NCBI GenBank assembly: GCA_948435975.1
Contig: CAOJHG010000105.1
Span: 1 to 7,135, forward strand
DNA length: 7,135 nt
Reading direction: 5' to 3'
DNA from: an uncultured Oscillibacter sp.
Lineage (GTDB): Bacteria > Bacillota > Clostridia > Oscillospirales > Oscillospiraceae
The notes below the pieces were generated by a model. That model had not been told where the DNA came from and did not search any database. It saw nothing but the letters and a program-made list of their open reading frames with translations. A program made the position numbers and the translations under genes. This document shows, piece after piece, positions 1 through 7,135 of the stretch (position 1 is its first letter; each line of letters starts with the position of its first letter).

Positions 1-3000
1 TGAAGATTATCGTGGCTACCTCCGCTTTTGGGATGGGTGTAGATAAGAAGGACGTGCGGCTGGTGGTTCATTACGACATCTCCGACTCGCTGGAAAACTA
101 CATCCAGGAGTCCGGCCGCGCCGGGCGGGACCCGTCCATTATGGCGGAGTGCTATGTTCTGTTCCACGACAACGATCTGGACAAGCACTTTATCCTCCTC
201 AACCAGACCAAGCTGAGCATCAGTGAAATCCAGCAGGTGTGGAAGGCCATAAAGGACCTGACCCGATACCGGGCCACCGTCTGCTGCTCCCCCCTGGAAA
301 TCGCCCGGCAGGCGGGGTGGGACGACTCGGGCAGCGACATGGAGACGCGGGTCAAAACAGCGGTTGCCGCCTTGGAAAACGCGGGATATGTGAAGCGGGG
401 GCGGAATATGCCCCGTGTCTATGCCAACAGCATTTTGGTCAAAAACATGGAGGAGGCCAGCCGCCGGATCGATCAGTCCAGATTATTCTCAGACAGTCAG
501 AAGCTCCAGGCCAAGCGGATTGTCAAGTCGCTGATCTCAAGCCGCAGCATCGCCAATGCGGGAAACGACCTTGCGGAATCGCGGGTGGACTATTTGGCAG
601 ATATCCTGGGCTTGGAAAAACGGGAGATCATCGACTGTGTCAACGCGATGCGGCAGGAGGGGCTGCTGTCTGACGCTATGGATATGTCCGCCTATATCTA
701 TCAGCAGGACTCACAAAACCGCTCCCTTCAGACGCTGAACCGCTTTGCCAAGCTGGAGCGGTTTCTGCTGGAACAGATGGGCAATGAGGAGCACGGTTTT
801 GCTTTGAAGGAACTGAATGAGGCGGCGCTGAACAGCGGCATTCCCCGCAGCTCCGTGCGAAATATCCGCACCGTCCTGTACTATTGGACCATCAAAGGCT
901 ACATCGCCAAGCAGGAGAGCGGTGCCAGCCAGTATGTGGAGATCACGCCGCTGTTGGAACGGGAGCGTCTTTTGGACAAGTTCAGCAAGCGCCTCAAGCT
1001 GTGCCGCTTTATCCTGGAGCGGCTGTATGCCCAGGCCCCCGCCCAGGCGGAGGACGGCACAAAGCCGAACCAGGTTTTGGTTCAGTTCTCGCTGTACGGA
1101 CTGTACCGGGCGTACTGTGACCAGCCCCAGCTTCCGCTTCCGGACGCCGAAACCTCCCTCGCCGACATGGAGGACGCCCTGCTGTACCTGTCCAAGACCG
1201 GCTCCATGCGGCTGGAGGGCGGTTTTCTGGTCCTCTATAACGGCATGGAGGTCAAACGCCTCATTCTCGACAACAAAATCCGATATAAACAGGAGGACTA
1301 CAAGGCCCTGAACGAATACTATAAGCAGAAAATCCAGCAAATCCACATTGTGGGCGAGTATGCCAACCTAATGGTGCAGGATTACAGCGCCGCCTTGCAG
1401 TTTGTGCAGGATTATTTTCAGATGGATTTTAAAAAATTCATCGCAAACTATTTCCGGGGCGAGCGGGCGGCAGAAATCAGCCGGAACATCTCACCGGAAC
1501 GATACCATCAGCTGTTCGGCGGTCTTTCCCAGGTGCAGTCCCAGATCATCCACGACGCCGGGTCGAAGTATATTGTTGTGGCGGCAGGGCCGGGCAGCGG
1601 CAAGACGCGGGTGCTGGTTCACAAGCTGGCTTCCCTGCTGACCCTGGAGGACGTAAAGCACGAGCAGCTATTGATGGTGACTTTTTCCCGGGCGGCGGCC
1701 ACCGAATTCAAAAAGCGGCTGATCGGACTCGTTGGCAACGCGGCCAATTTTGTGGAGATCAAGACCTTCCACTCCTACTGCTTCGACCTCCTGGGCAAAA
1801 TCGGCAGCCTGGAGGGATCAGAAACTGTGGTAAAGGACGCTGCCGGTCTGATCGAGAACGGCGACGTAGAGCCCAATCGGATTGCCAAAACGGTGCTGGT
1901 CATTGATGAAGCCCAGGATATGGATGAGAATGAGTTCCAGCTGATCCGCGCACTGATGAAGCACAACGAGGAAATGCGGGTCATTGCCGTAGGGGACGAC
2001 GACCAGAACATCTATGAGTTCCGCGGTTCCGACTCCAAGCATATGCGCGCCCTGATTGAGGACTTCGGCGCGGTGCAGTATGAAATGACAGAAAACTACC
2101 GCAGCGGCGGGAATATTGTGGCCCTGGCCAACGCGTTTGTCCATTCCATCGGGGAAAGGATGAAAACGGAGGACATCCGGGCGGTCCGGCAGGATAGCGG
2201 TACTGTTCAGATCGTCCGCCACACCAGCAGGCATCTGGAGCAGCCTGTTGTGGAGCATGTCCTCCAGACCTGTGGCGGCGGAAGGGCGTGCGTTCTCACC
2301 AACACCAACGAGGAGGCCCTGCAGGTGCTGGGCCTGCTGACCCGGCATGGCGTCCGCGCCAAGCTGATCCAGTCCATAGATGGCTTCCGGCTGTATGACT
2401 TGGCTGAAATACGCTTCTTCCTCAAAATGATTGACCGGCAGCAGGGACCATCCCCGGTAATCAGCGACGCGGTTTGGAACGAGGCGAAGGCCCAGCTCCA
2501 GGAGACTTACCGCAGCAGCACCTGCCTGGAAAACTGCCTGAACCTCATTGCCGATTTTGAGCAGATCAATCGCTTTGGAAAGTACCGCAGCGACCTGGAG
2601 GAATTTATCCGAGACTCCCAGTACGAGGATTTTTACTCCGATGACCGGGAGACGGTTTTTGTCTCGACCATCCACAAGGCGAAGGGAAGGGAGTTTGACA
2701 GCGTTTATCTCCTGCTGGATCACGTCCCCCTTCAGAGTGACGCCGACTGGCGCAAACTCTATGTGGGCCTGACCCGGGCAAAAAACAACCTCTATATTCA
2801 TTGTAATACCAACATCTTTGATGCCTATCAAATACCAGAGGTGGAAAGACAGACAGACCCTGTTATCTATTCCGAGCCAGAGGAAATCACCTTTCAATTG
2901 ACACACAGGGACGTTGTGCTCGACTTTTTTAAAGGCAAAAAGGCGCAGCTTTTGCGTTTGCACAGCGGCAGCCCGCTGGAACTTGACCAGGGGTATCTTA

Positions 3001-3227
3001 CCGCGCAGCTGGATGGAAAGCCATTCAGGGCAGCGAAGCTCTCCAGAGCCTGCGCTGCAAAGCTCGATGAATGGTGCAGCAAGGGGTACAGCCCGGTTTC
3101 CGCTGAAGTTCGGTTCCTTGTCGCCTGGAAGGGAAAGGAGGACGACCAGGAAACCGCTGTTCTGCTGGCAGAGGTGCGGCTCTCCGCCGCAGTCAGGGCG
3201 GAGCCCCAAGCAGCTGGCGTAAATTAG
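1..3227 (+). CDS. RecQ-UvrD fusion DNA helicase, 5'-truncated by window edge
   Basis: Partial gene; the first whole codon is at 3 and the frame stays open to the TAG at 3225-3227 (1074 visible residues, numbered from position 3). The start and RecQ motifs I-IV lie outside, so the GTG at 12 is internal. Visible RecQ (SF2) parts are motif V ([12 protein letters not shown], residues 4-15) and motif VI (QESGRAGRD, 35-43). Residues about 70-500 hold winged-helix-like segments; the four-cysteine zinc site of typical RecQ is not visible. A full UvrD-like SF1 helicase follows: Walker A GPGSGKT 529-535, TFHSY 588-592, Walker B DEAQD 635-639, [13 protein letters not shown] 664-676, ENYRS 697-701, [10 protein letters not shown] 889-898, LYVGLTRAK 919-927. 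Residues about 962-1067 form an unassigned tail domain. By family, both modules are ATP-driven 3'-5' DNA motors acting in the cytoplasm. All SF1 catalytic motifs look intact. The sbcDC neighbours suggest a role in DNA end or fork repair (inferred). Identity as a fusion is secure; its exact job is unknown. Confidence 0.93.
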   Translation, partial: KIIVATSAFGMGVDKKDVRLVVHYDISDSLENYIQESGRAGRDPSIMAECYVLFHDNDLDKHFILLNQTKLSISEIQQVWKAIKDLTRYRATVCCSPLEIARQAGWDDSGSDMETRVKTAVAALENAGYVKRGRNMPRVYANSILVKNMEEASRRIDQSRLFSDSQKLQAKRIVKSLISSRSIANAGNDLAESRVDYLADILGLEKREIIDCVNAMRQEGLLSDAMDMSAYIYQQDSQNRSLQTLNRFAKLERFLLEQMGNEEHGFALKELNEAALNSGIPRSSVRNIRTVLYYWTIKGYIAKQESGASQYVEITPLLERERLLDKFSKRLKLCRFILERLYAQAPAQAEDGTKPNQVLVQFSLYGLYRAYCDQPQLPLPDAETSLADMEDALLYLSKTGSMRLEGGFLVLYNGMEVKRLILDNKIRYKQEDYKALNEYYKQKIQQIHIVGEYANLMVQDYSAALQFVQDYFQMDFKKFIANYFRGERAAEISRNISPERYHQLFGGLSQVQSQIIHDAGSKYIVVAAGPGSGKTRVLVHKLASLLTLEDVKHEQLLMVTFSRAAATEFKKRLIGLVGNAANFVEIKTFHSYCFDLLGKIGSLEGSETVVKDAAGLIENGDVEPNRIAKTVLVIDEAQDMDENEFQLIRALMKHNEEMRVIAVGDDDQNIYEFRGSDSKHMRALIEDFGAVQYEMTENYRSGGNIVALANAFVHSIGERMKTEDIRAVRQDSGTVQIVRHTSRHLEQPVVEHVLQTCGGGRACVLTNTNEEALQVLGLLTRHGVRAKLIQSIDGFRLYDLAEIRFFLKMIDRQQGPSPVISDAVWNEAKAQLQETYRSSTCLENCLNLIADFEQINRFGKYRSDLEEFIRDSQYEDFYSDDRETVFVSTIHKAKGREFDSVYLLLDHVPLQSDADWRKLYVGLTRAKNNLYIHCNTNIFDAYQIPEVERQTDPVIYSEPEEITFQLTHRDVVLDFFKGKKAQLLRLHSGSPLELDQGYLTAQLDGKPFRAAKLSRACAAKLDEWCSKGYSPVSAEVRFLVAWKGKEDDQETAVLLAEVRLSAAVRAEPQAAGVN

Positions 3228-3232
3228 CAGAT

Positions 3233-3273
3233 CTGACGAGTCAGCGAAACTCGCCCGGCGATACGGGCGCTGA
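3233..3273 (+). promoter_or_regulatory. Nested inverted repeat in sbcD leader
   Basis: This lies in the 52-base gap between the helicase stop and sbcD. A perfect 6-bp stem CGCCCG (3252-3257) / CGGGCG (3264-3269) encloses the loop GCGATA. It is flanked by TCAG (3241-3244) / CTGA (3270-3273), which can add a lower stem with a 7-base bulge on the 5' side. A second dyad, CTGAC (3233-3237) / GTCAG (3240-3244), shares the TCAG arm. The lower stem reaches the first two bases of the sbcD Shine-Dalgarno, so it could tune translation or protect a processed mRNA end. No T-run follows the stem, so it is not an ordinary intrinsic terminator. The pairing is seen in the sequence; any function is inference. 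Confidence 0.35.
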
Positions 3274-3278
3274 GGAGG
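3272..3278 (+). promoter_or_regulatory. sbcD ribosome binding site (GAGGAGG)
   Basis: GAGGAGG is a near-perfect Shine-Dalgarno. It ends at 3278, one base before the ATG at 3280 but seven bases before the in-frame GTG at 3286. This spacing decides the start: one base is too close for initiation, seven is normal. Confidence 0.85.
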
Positions 3279-3285
3279 AATGACT

Positions 3286-4419
3286 GTGAAACTGATTCAT
3301 CTCTCTGATCTCCATCTGGGAAAACGGGTCAACGACTTCCCGATGCTGGAGGATCAGGCGTACATTTTGGATCGAATTTTGGAGATCATCGACGCGGAAC
3401 AGCCGGAGGCGGTGCTCATCGCCGGAGACGTCTATGATAAGACCATTCCCTCATCCGAGGCGGTAGCTTTGCTGGACGATTTCCTCGTCAAGCTGGCGGA
3501 CCGGTCGCTGGCGGTGCTGCTCATCAGCGGCAACCACGACTCGCCGGAACGACTTGCCTTTGCCAACCGTCTGATGGAGGGACGGGGCGTCTACATTGCC
3601 CCGGTCTACCACGGCGAGGTGACGCCCGTGACTTTGGAAGATGTCCATGGCTTAGTGGATTTCTGGCTGCTGCCCTTCCTGAAACCGGTCCATCTCCGCC
3701 GCTTCTTCCCGGAGGAGGGAGTGGAGAGTTACACGGACGCCATGGCCTGCGCCATCCGGCATATGCCCTTGGACCCGGCCCGGCGCAATGTGCTGGTCAC
3801 ACACCAGTTCGTTACAGGGGCGGAGCGGTGTGAATCGGAGGAGGTCAGTGTCGGTGGGGCGGACAACGTGGACGCGTCTGTCTTTGCGCCCTTTGACTAT
3901 GTGGCCCTGGGCCATCTCCATGGACCCCAGAGCATAGGAGAAGAGCGGGTCCGTTATTGCGGCACCCCGCTGAAATACTCCTTCTCAGAAGTCCGCCACC
4001 AGAAGTCCGTCACCGTCATAGAGCTGGAGGAGAAGGGAACGCTGAACCTGCGTGCGGTTCCCCTCACGCCGAAACGGGATATGGTGGAACTGCGGGGCGG
4101 CTTTGCTCAGATCAGTTCTCCGGCGTTTTATGAACAGGTGGACCGGGACGCCTATGTGCGGGTCATCCTCACGGATGAGAACGACATTTATGGGGCGATG
4201 GGGCAGCTGCGTTCCATCTATCCCAACCTGATGTGGCTGGACTATGACAACCTGCGCACTCGAAGCGGCACAGCGGAGCTGGAGGAAGCCGATGTGAAGC
4301 GGAATCCCTTGGAGCTGTTTGAGGAGTTCTACCAGCAGCAGAACCACCAGCCTATGTTGGAAGAACAGCGCGGCTATCTGGCGGAACTGCTGGAAGCAAT
4401 ACAGGAGGAGCGGACATGA
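3286..4419 (+). CDS. sbcD: SbcD, Mre11-family exonuclease subunit
   Basis: Nuclease subunit of the cytoplasmic SbcCD complex, a metal-dependent 3'-5' exonuclease and endonuclease that opens DNA hairpins and processes blocked ends with SbcC. The protein is 377 residues from the GTG at 3286, close to the family's usual 380-400. Calcineurin-like phosphoesterase motifs appear in order: SDLHLG with D8 and H10, GDVYD with D48, GNHD at 82-85, the TH pair ending at H173, and GHLH with H210 and H212. All expected metal ligands are present. The CGTPLKYSFSE stretch just after GHLH is typical of SbcD, and the last 100 or so residues match the capping and SbcC-contact region. The in-frame ATG at 3280 would add only two residues but sits one base from the Shine-Dalgarno, and the GTG start gives the family-like N-terminus MKLIHLSDLHLGK. 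The stop codon overlaps the sbcC start (ATGA), so the two are translationally coupled. Confidence 0.96.
   Translation: MKLIHLSDLHLGKRVNDFPMLEDQAYILDRILEIIDAEQPEAVLIAGDVYDKTIPSSEAVALLDDFLVKLADRSLAVLLISGNHDSPERLAFANRLMEGRGVYIAPVYHGEVTPVTLEDVHGLVDFWLLPFLKPVHLRRFFPEEGVESYTDAMACAIRHMPLDPARRNVLVTHQFVTGAERCESEEVSVGGADNVDASVFAPFDYVALGHLHGPQSIGEERVRYCGTPLKYSFSEVRHQKSVTVIELEEKGTLNLRAVPLTPKRDMVELRGGFAQISSPAFYEQVDRDAYVRVILTDENDIYGAMGQLRSIYPNLMWLDYDNLRTRSGTAELEEADVKRNPLELFEEFYQQQNHQPMLEEQRGYLAELLEAIQEERT
4403..4410 (+). promoter_or_regulatory. sbcC ribosome binding site inside sbcD
   Basis: AGGAGGAG lies within the last codons of sbcD; its AGGAGG core ends seven bases before the sbcC ATG at 4416. Together with the ATGA overlap this supports coupled translation of the two subunits. 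Confidence 0.85.
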
Positions 4420-7135
4420 GACCAATAAAATTGACCATATCCGCCTTCGGCCCCTACGCGGGACAGGTGGAGCTGGACCTGGACAGGCTGGGACAGGAGG
4501 GGCTGTATGTGATCTGCGGCGATACTGGCGCGGGCAAGACCACGATCTTTGATGCCATCACCTATGCTCTGTTTGGCAAGGCCAGCGGAAAAAACGTGAA
4601 GCCGGAGATGCTTCGCAGCAAATATGCACGACCAGAGACACCCACTTTTGTCAAACTGACCTTTCGCTATCGGGACCAGGACTACACTGTCCGGCGCAAT
4701 CCAGACTATGAGCGGCCCAAGACCAAAGGAACCGGTACTACCCAGCAGAAGGCGGACGGGGAATTTCATCGCCCGGACGGTTCTGTCGTCACTGGCACAA
4801 CTAATGTTACTCATGAGGCAGAGGCTCTGCTGGGGCTTACTTGCAGTCAGTTCACCCAGGTGGCCATGATTGCTCAGGGAGATTTTCGGAAGCTGCTGGA
4901 GGCATCCACAGAGGAGCGGGTCAAGATTTTCCGGCAGATTTTTGATACCGGATTGTATCAGGTCCTCCAGGACCGGCTGAAGGAGGCCGCCGGTGAGCTG
5001 AAGAGGGACTGCGACGCCTTGGCGGAGGACATTCGCCGGGACGGGGCCGCGATTCAATGCGCCGGGGACAGCGAAGACCGGGATACCGCGGAGCAGGCCC
5101 GCCAGGGAGCACTTCCCAACGGGGAACTGATTCCGCTGCTGAACCGGCTTTTGTCTGCGGATCAGGAACGCAAAGACGGCCTCGACAAAAAACGGGAAAT
5201 CAAAAACAGAGAGTGGGATGGTCTGCTTGCCCAAATCGAGCAGGGCCAGCAGAGGGAGAAAAATCAAAAAGGCCTGGAGGAGGCGAAGGAGCGGCTCACG
5301 CAGCTGGAGCCGCAGATTGAAGCCGCTGCCAAAACGCTGGAGGAGGCCCTGGCCGGTCAGGGTGAAATGACTCGGTTGAGTACCCAGGCTGCCCAGTGGG
5401 AGGGCAAGCTGGAGCTGTACGACCAGCTTCAGGAGCAGATCAGACAAGTCGCCGAGTTGGACAAACAAATTGCGTCGGAAGAAAAACAGCTGGCCGAGGG
5501 GCGGACCGCTCTGGACAAGAGCATGGAACGTCTGACGCAGGACAGGGAAGCGCTGCAAAAGCTGAGCAGTGCAGCTCTGGAGGCAGAGCAGGCCAAAAAT
5601 GAGCGGGAAAAGCTGGAGGATACCGTCCGGCAGCTCAAAAGCTTGAAGCAGGACCTCCTTGCCCTGGAACGCATCCAGGCTGACTGCCAAAGGGTCCAGG
5701 AGGATTATCAAGAAAAAGCCAAAATTGCACAGGAGCACGAGGCGGCTTGGCAGAGGATTAACCGGGCCTATTTGGATGCCCAAGCGGGGGTGCTGGCGGC
5801 GAACCTCATCCCGGGTGTTCCTTGTCCGGTGTGTGGTTCTCTGGATCATCCCCACCCCGCCCCCATCTCCCAGGCGGCCCCCAACGAGACGGCTTGGAAG
5901 AAGGCGGAGCGGTCCGCCAAGCTGACCCAGGAGCAAGCGGCGGAGGCCAGCCGCACCGCCGGAGAGAAGAAAAAGGAATGGGAGACCCGGGAGGAACAGC
6001 TGTGCCAGCAGGGCAAGGCTCTGCTGCCGGCTCTGTTCCGGGCGGCCCTGCCGGGGATGGACGAGCTGTCAGCGGCGGAAGCGGAGCAGGATTCCGCATT
6101 GCAAATTGCGGCACAGAAGGAGGAGACCGCCAATGCCCAGGCAAAACAGGCGAGGGTCCTGACCAGAACAATTCCAGAGCAGGAGAACGTATTAGAAAAG
6201 AAGGAGGAAGGTCTGACCGCACTGGACAAGGAGATTGCCCGTCACAAAGCGGCTGCGGAGGAAAAACGCCGCCGGTCAGAGGACCTGTGCCAGGAGCTTC
6301 CATTCCCGACAAAAGCTGAGGCGAAGGCCAAAATCGACGCTGTCCGGGCAAAAGAGGCCGCTTTGCAAATGAGAATCCAGGATGCCCGAACGCTTGGAAA
6401 TCATCTGGAAAAGCAGCGGGAGGCGGCACAGAGCAAGCTGGAGACCCACCAGGCCCTGCTCCGGGATGGAGAGGACATCGACCTGGCACAGGCGGAAAAG
6501 CGCAAGGAGCTGTTGGCCCAGGAGAAAAAGACGCTGGAACAGGAAACCGGAACGCTGCAGACTCGAATCACCCTGAACCGGAACGCAAAGGAAAACCTCA
6601 CCCGGCATCTGGCGGAACTGGAGGAGAGCAGCGGACGGCTCACCTGGCTCAAGGCGCTGTCGGACACCGCTAACGGCGCGCTCACTGGCCAGGAGCGTTT
6701 TCGATTGGAGACTTATATCCAGACCACTTATTTCACCCGCGTTCTGCACCGGGCCAACCTGCGCCTGCGGGTGATGAGCGGAGGGCAGTATGATTTGCTC
6801 CGGCGAACCGAAGCGGGCTTGAGAAGTCAGGCCGGCTTGGATTTGGACGTGGTGGACCACTGGAACGGCACTGTGCGCGGAGTGGAAACCCTGTCCGGCG
6901 GTGAGTCGTTCCTGGCCTCCCTGGCGCTGGCACTGGGGCTGGCGGATGAGATCCAGTCCTCCGCCGGCGGGGTGAAGCTGGACGCTATGTTTGTGGATGA
7001 AGGCTTTGGCTCTTTGGATGATGAGGCCCTCCAAAAGGCAATGCAGGCGCTCCGGCAGTTGGGGGAAGGACAGCGATTGGTAGGCATTATCTCCCATGTG
7101 GCCGGGCTGAAGGAGCGGATTGACCGGCAGATTAT
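4416..7135 (+). CDS. sbcC: SbcC, Rad50/SMC-like ATPase, 3' end cut by window
   Basis: ATPase and DNA-tethering subunit of SbcCD; ATP binding by the head controls access of DNA to the SbcD nuclease. There are 906 whole codons and no stop before the right edge. The last visible residues follow the H-loop closely, so probably only some 10-25 residues are missing. Motifs in order: N-terminal FGPY, Walker A GDTGAGKTT 35-43, Q-loop AQGDF with Q154, a long Glu/Lys/Gln-rich coiled coil from about 175 to 465, zinc hook CPVC with C470 and C473, the returning coiled coil from about 490 to 760, ABC signature LSGGES from 826, Walker B FVDEG with D861 and E862, D-loop SLDD 866-869, and switch H894. All catalytic and hook residues are present. 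The hook sits near the middle, giving arms of similar length. The protein would be somewhat shorter than E. coli SbcC (1048 residues), so the coils are probably shorter. It starts inside the sbcD stop codon. Confidence 0.96.
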   Translation, partial: MRPIKLTISAFGPYAGQVELDLDRLGQEGLYVICGDTGAGKTTIFDAITYALFGKASGKNVKPEMLRSKYARPETPTFVKLTFRYRDQDYTVRRNPDYERPKTKGTGTTQQKADGEFHRPDGSVVTGTTNVTHEAEALLGLTCSQFTQVAMIAQGDFRKLLEASTEERVKIFRQIFDTGLYQVLQDRLKEAAGELKRDCDALAEDIRRDGAAIQCAGDSEDRDTAEQARQGALPNGELIPLLNRLLSADQERKDGLDKKREIKNREWDGLLAQIEQGQQREKNQKGLEEAKERLTQLEPQIEAAAKTLEEALAGQGEMTRLSTQAAQWEGKLELYDQLQEQIRQVAELDKQIASEEKQLAEGRTALDKSMERLTQDREALQKLSSAALEAEQAKNEREKLEDTVRQLKSLKQDLLALERIQADCQRVQEDYQEKAKIAQEHEAAWQRINRAYLDAQAGVLAANLIPGVPCPVCGSLDHPHPAPISQAAPNETAWKKAERSAKLTQEQAAEASRTAGEKKKEWETREEQLCQQGKALLPALFRAALPGMDELSAAEAEQDSALQIAAQKEETANAQAKQARVLTRTIPEQENVLEKKEEGLTALDKEIARHKAAAEEKRRRSEDLCQELPFPTKAEAKAKIDAVRAKEAALQMRIQDARTLGNHLEKQREAAQSKLETHQALLRDGEDIDLAQAEKRKELLAQEKKTLEQETGTLQTRITLNRNAKENLTRHLAELEESSGRLTWLKALSDTANGALTGQERFRLETYIQTTYFTRVLHRANLRLRVMSGGQYDLLRRTEAGLRSQAGLDLDVVDHWNGTVRGVETLSGGESFLASLALALGLADEIQSSAGGVKLDAMFVDEGFGSLDDEALQKAMQALRQLGEGQRLVGIISHVAGLKERIDRQI

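Noticed and set aside
12..47. GTG at 12 as the true start of the helicase gene
   Set aside because: The codons before it (Lys-Ile-Ile) continue RecQ motif V in frame, and motifs I-IV must lie upstream, so the gene is cut by the window edge.
2898..2926. Internal promoter from the TTGACA at 2898-2903
   Set aside because: No TATAAT-like box appears about 17 bases downstream (2921-2926 reads CGACTT), and it lies inside the helicase coding region.
1818..3209. Long open frame on the - strand (463 codons)
   Set aside because: It lies antisense to the SF1 helicase motifs, its translation shows no recognisable domain, and long antisense frames are expected opposite GC-rich coding DNA.
3252..3269. 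Intrinsic terminator after the helicase gene
   Set aside because: The stem is short and GC-rich, but it is followed by CTGAGGAGGA rather than a T-run, so it should not terminate by itself.
3233..3273. Active hammerhead ribozyme
   Set aside because: After GAAAC the hairpin does not continue as a proper stem III: the A-U and C-G pairs next to the core fail (C3250 faces C3270). The nearest candidate U (3271) is followed by G, which hammerheads do not cleave. Flanking bases do not form stem I, and stem II would be one base pair. A permuted fold using upstream sequence also gave no fit.
4374..5936. Long open frame on the - strand (520 codons)
   Set aside because: It is antisense to the SbcC head, coiled coil and zinc hook. 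Its Leu-rich translation is the expected shadow of Glu/Gln/Lys-rich coiled-coil codons.
1..7135. Mobile element, CRISPR array, attachment site or defence island
   Set aside because: No transposase, integrase, spaced repeats, tRNA or terminal repeats were seen; all three genes have standard repair-protein motifs.

Overview
The window holds three co-directional protein genes on the + strand, packed end to end like an operon. All are recognisable as DNA repair or recombination factors. The sequence is moderately GC-rich (judged by eye), with strong AGGAGG-type ribosome binding sites, a likely GTG start and a 4-base start/stop overlap. The proteins resemble those of anaerobic, gut-type Firmicutes/Clostridia (Oscillospiraceae- or Lachnospiraceae-like). 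That placement is an inference from protein style, not a proven taxonomy.

Layout. (1) Positions 1-3227 are the 3' part of a very large helicase gene, cut by the left window edge. The visible 1074 residues start inside RecQ helicase motif V, pass through winged-helix-like segments, and continue into a complete UvrD/PcrA-like superfamily 1 helicase module and a C-terminal domain I cannot assign. It is a RecQ (SF2) to UvrD-like (SF1) fusion. (2) Positions 3228-3279 are the only non-coding stretch of note: 52 bases with a nested inverted repeat directly upstream of the next ribosome binding site. (3) Positions 3286-4419 encode SbcD, the Mre11-type nuclease subunit, most likely starting at a GTG. 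(4) From 4416 to the right edge runs SbcC, the Rad50-type SMC ATPase with its zinc hook. It overlaps sbcD by four bases and is open at the right edge, lacking only its last few residues.

How they may work together. SbcCD opens hairpins and blocked or protein-bound DNA ends; a two-motor helicase could unwind duplexes or remodel the resulting intermediates. In Bacillus subtilis the sbcDC pair follows addBA, the helicase-nuclease for end resection; here a RecQ-UvrD fusion sits in that upstream place. Functional coupling is inferred from gene order only.

No mobile element, CRISPR array, tRNA or rRNA gene was seen. This looks mainly like a housekeeping repair locus. The parts worth a second look are the double-helicase fusion, its unassigned tail and the structured sbcD leader; I see no clear evidence of a wholly new system.
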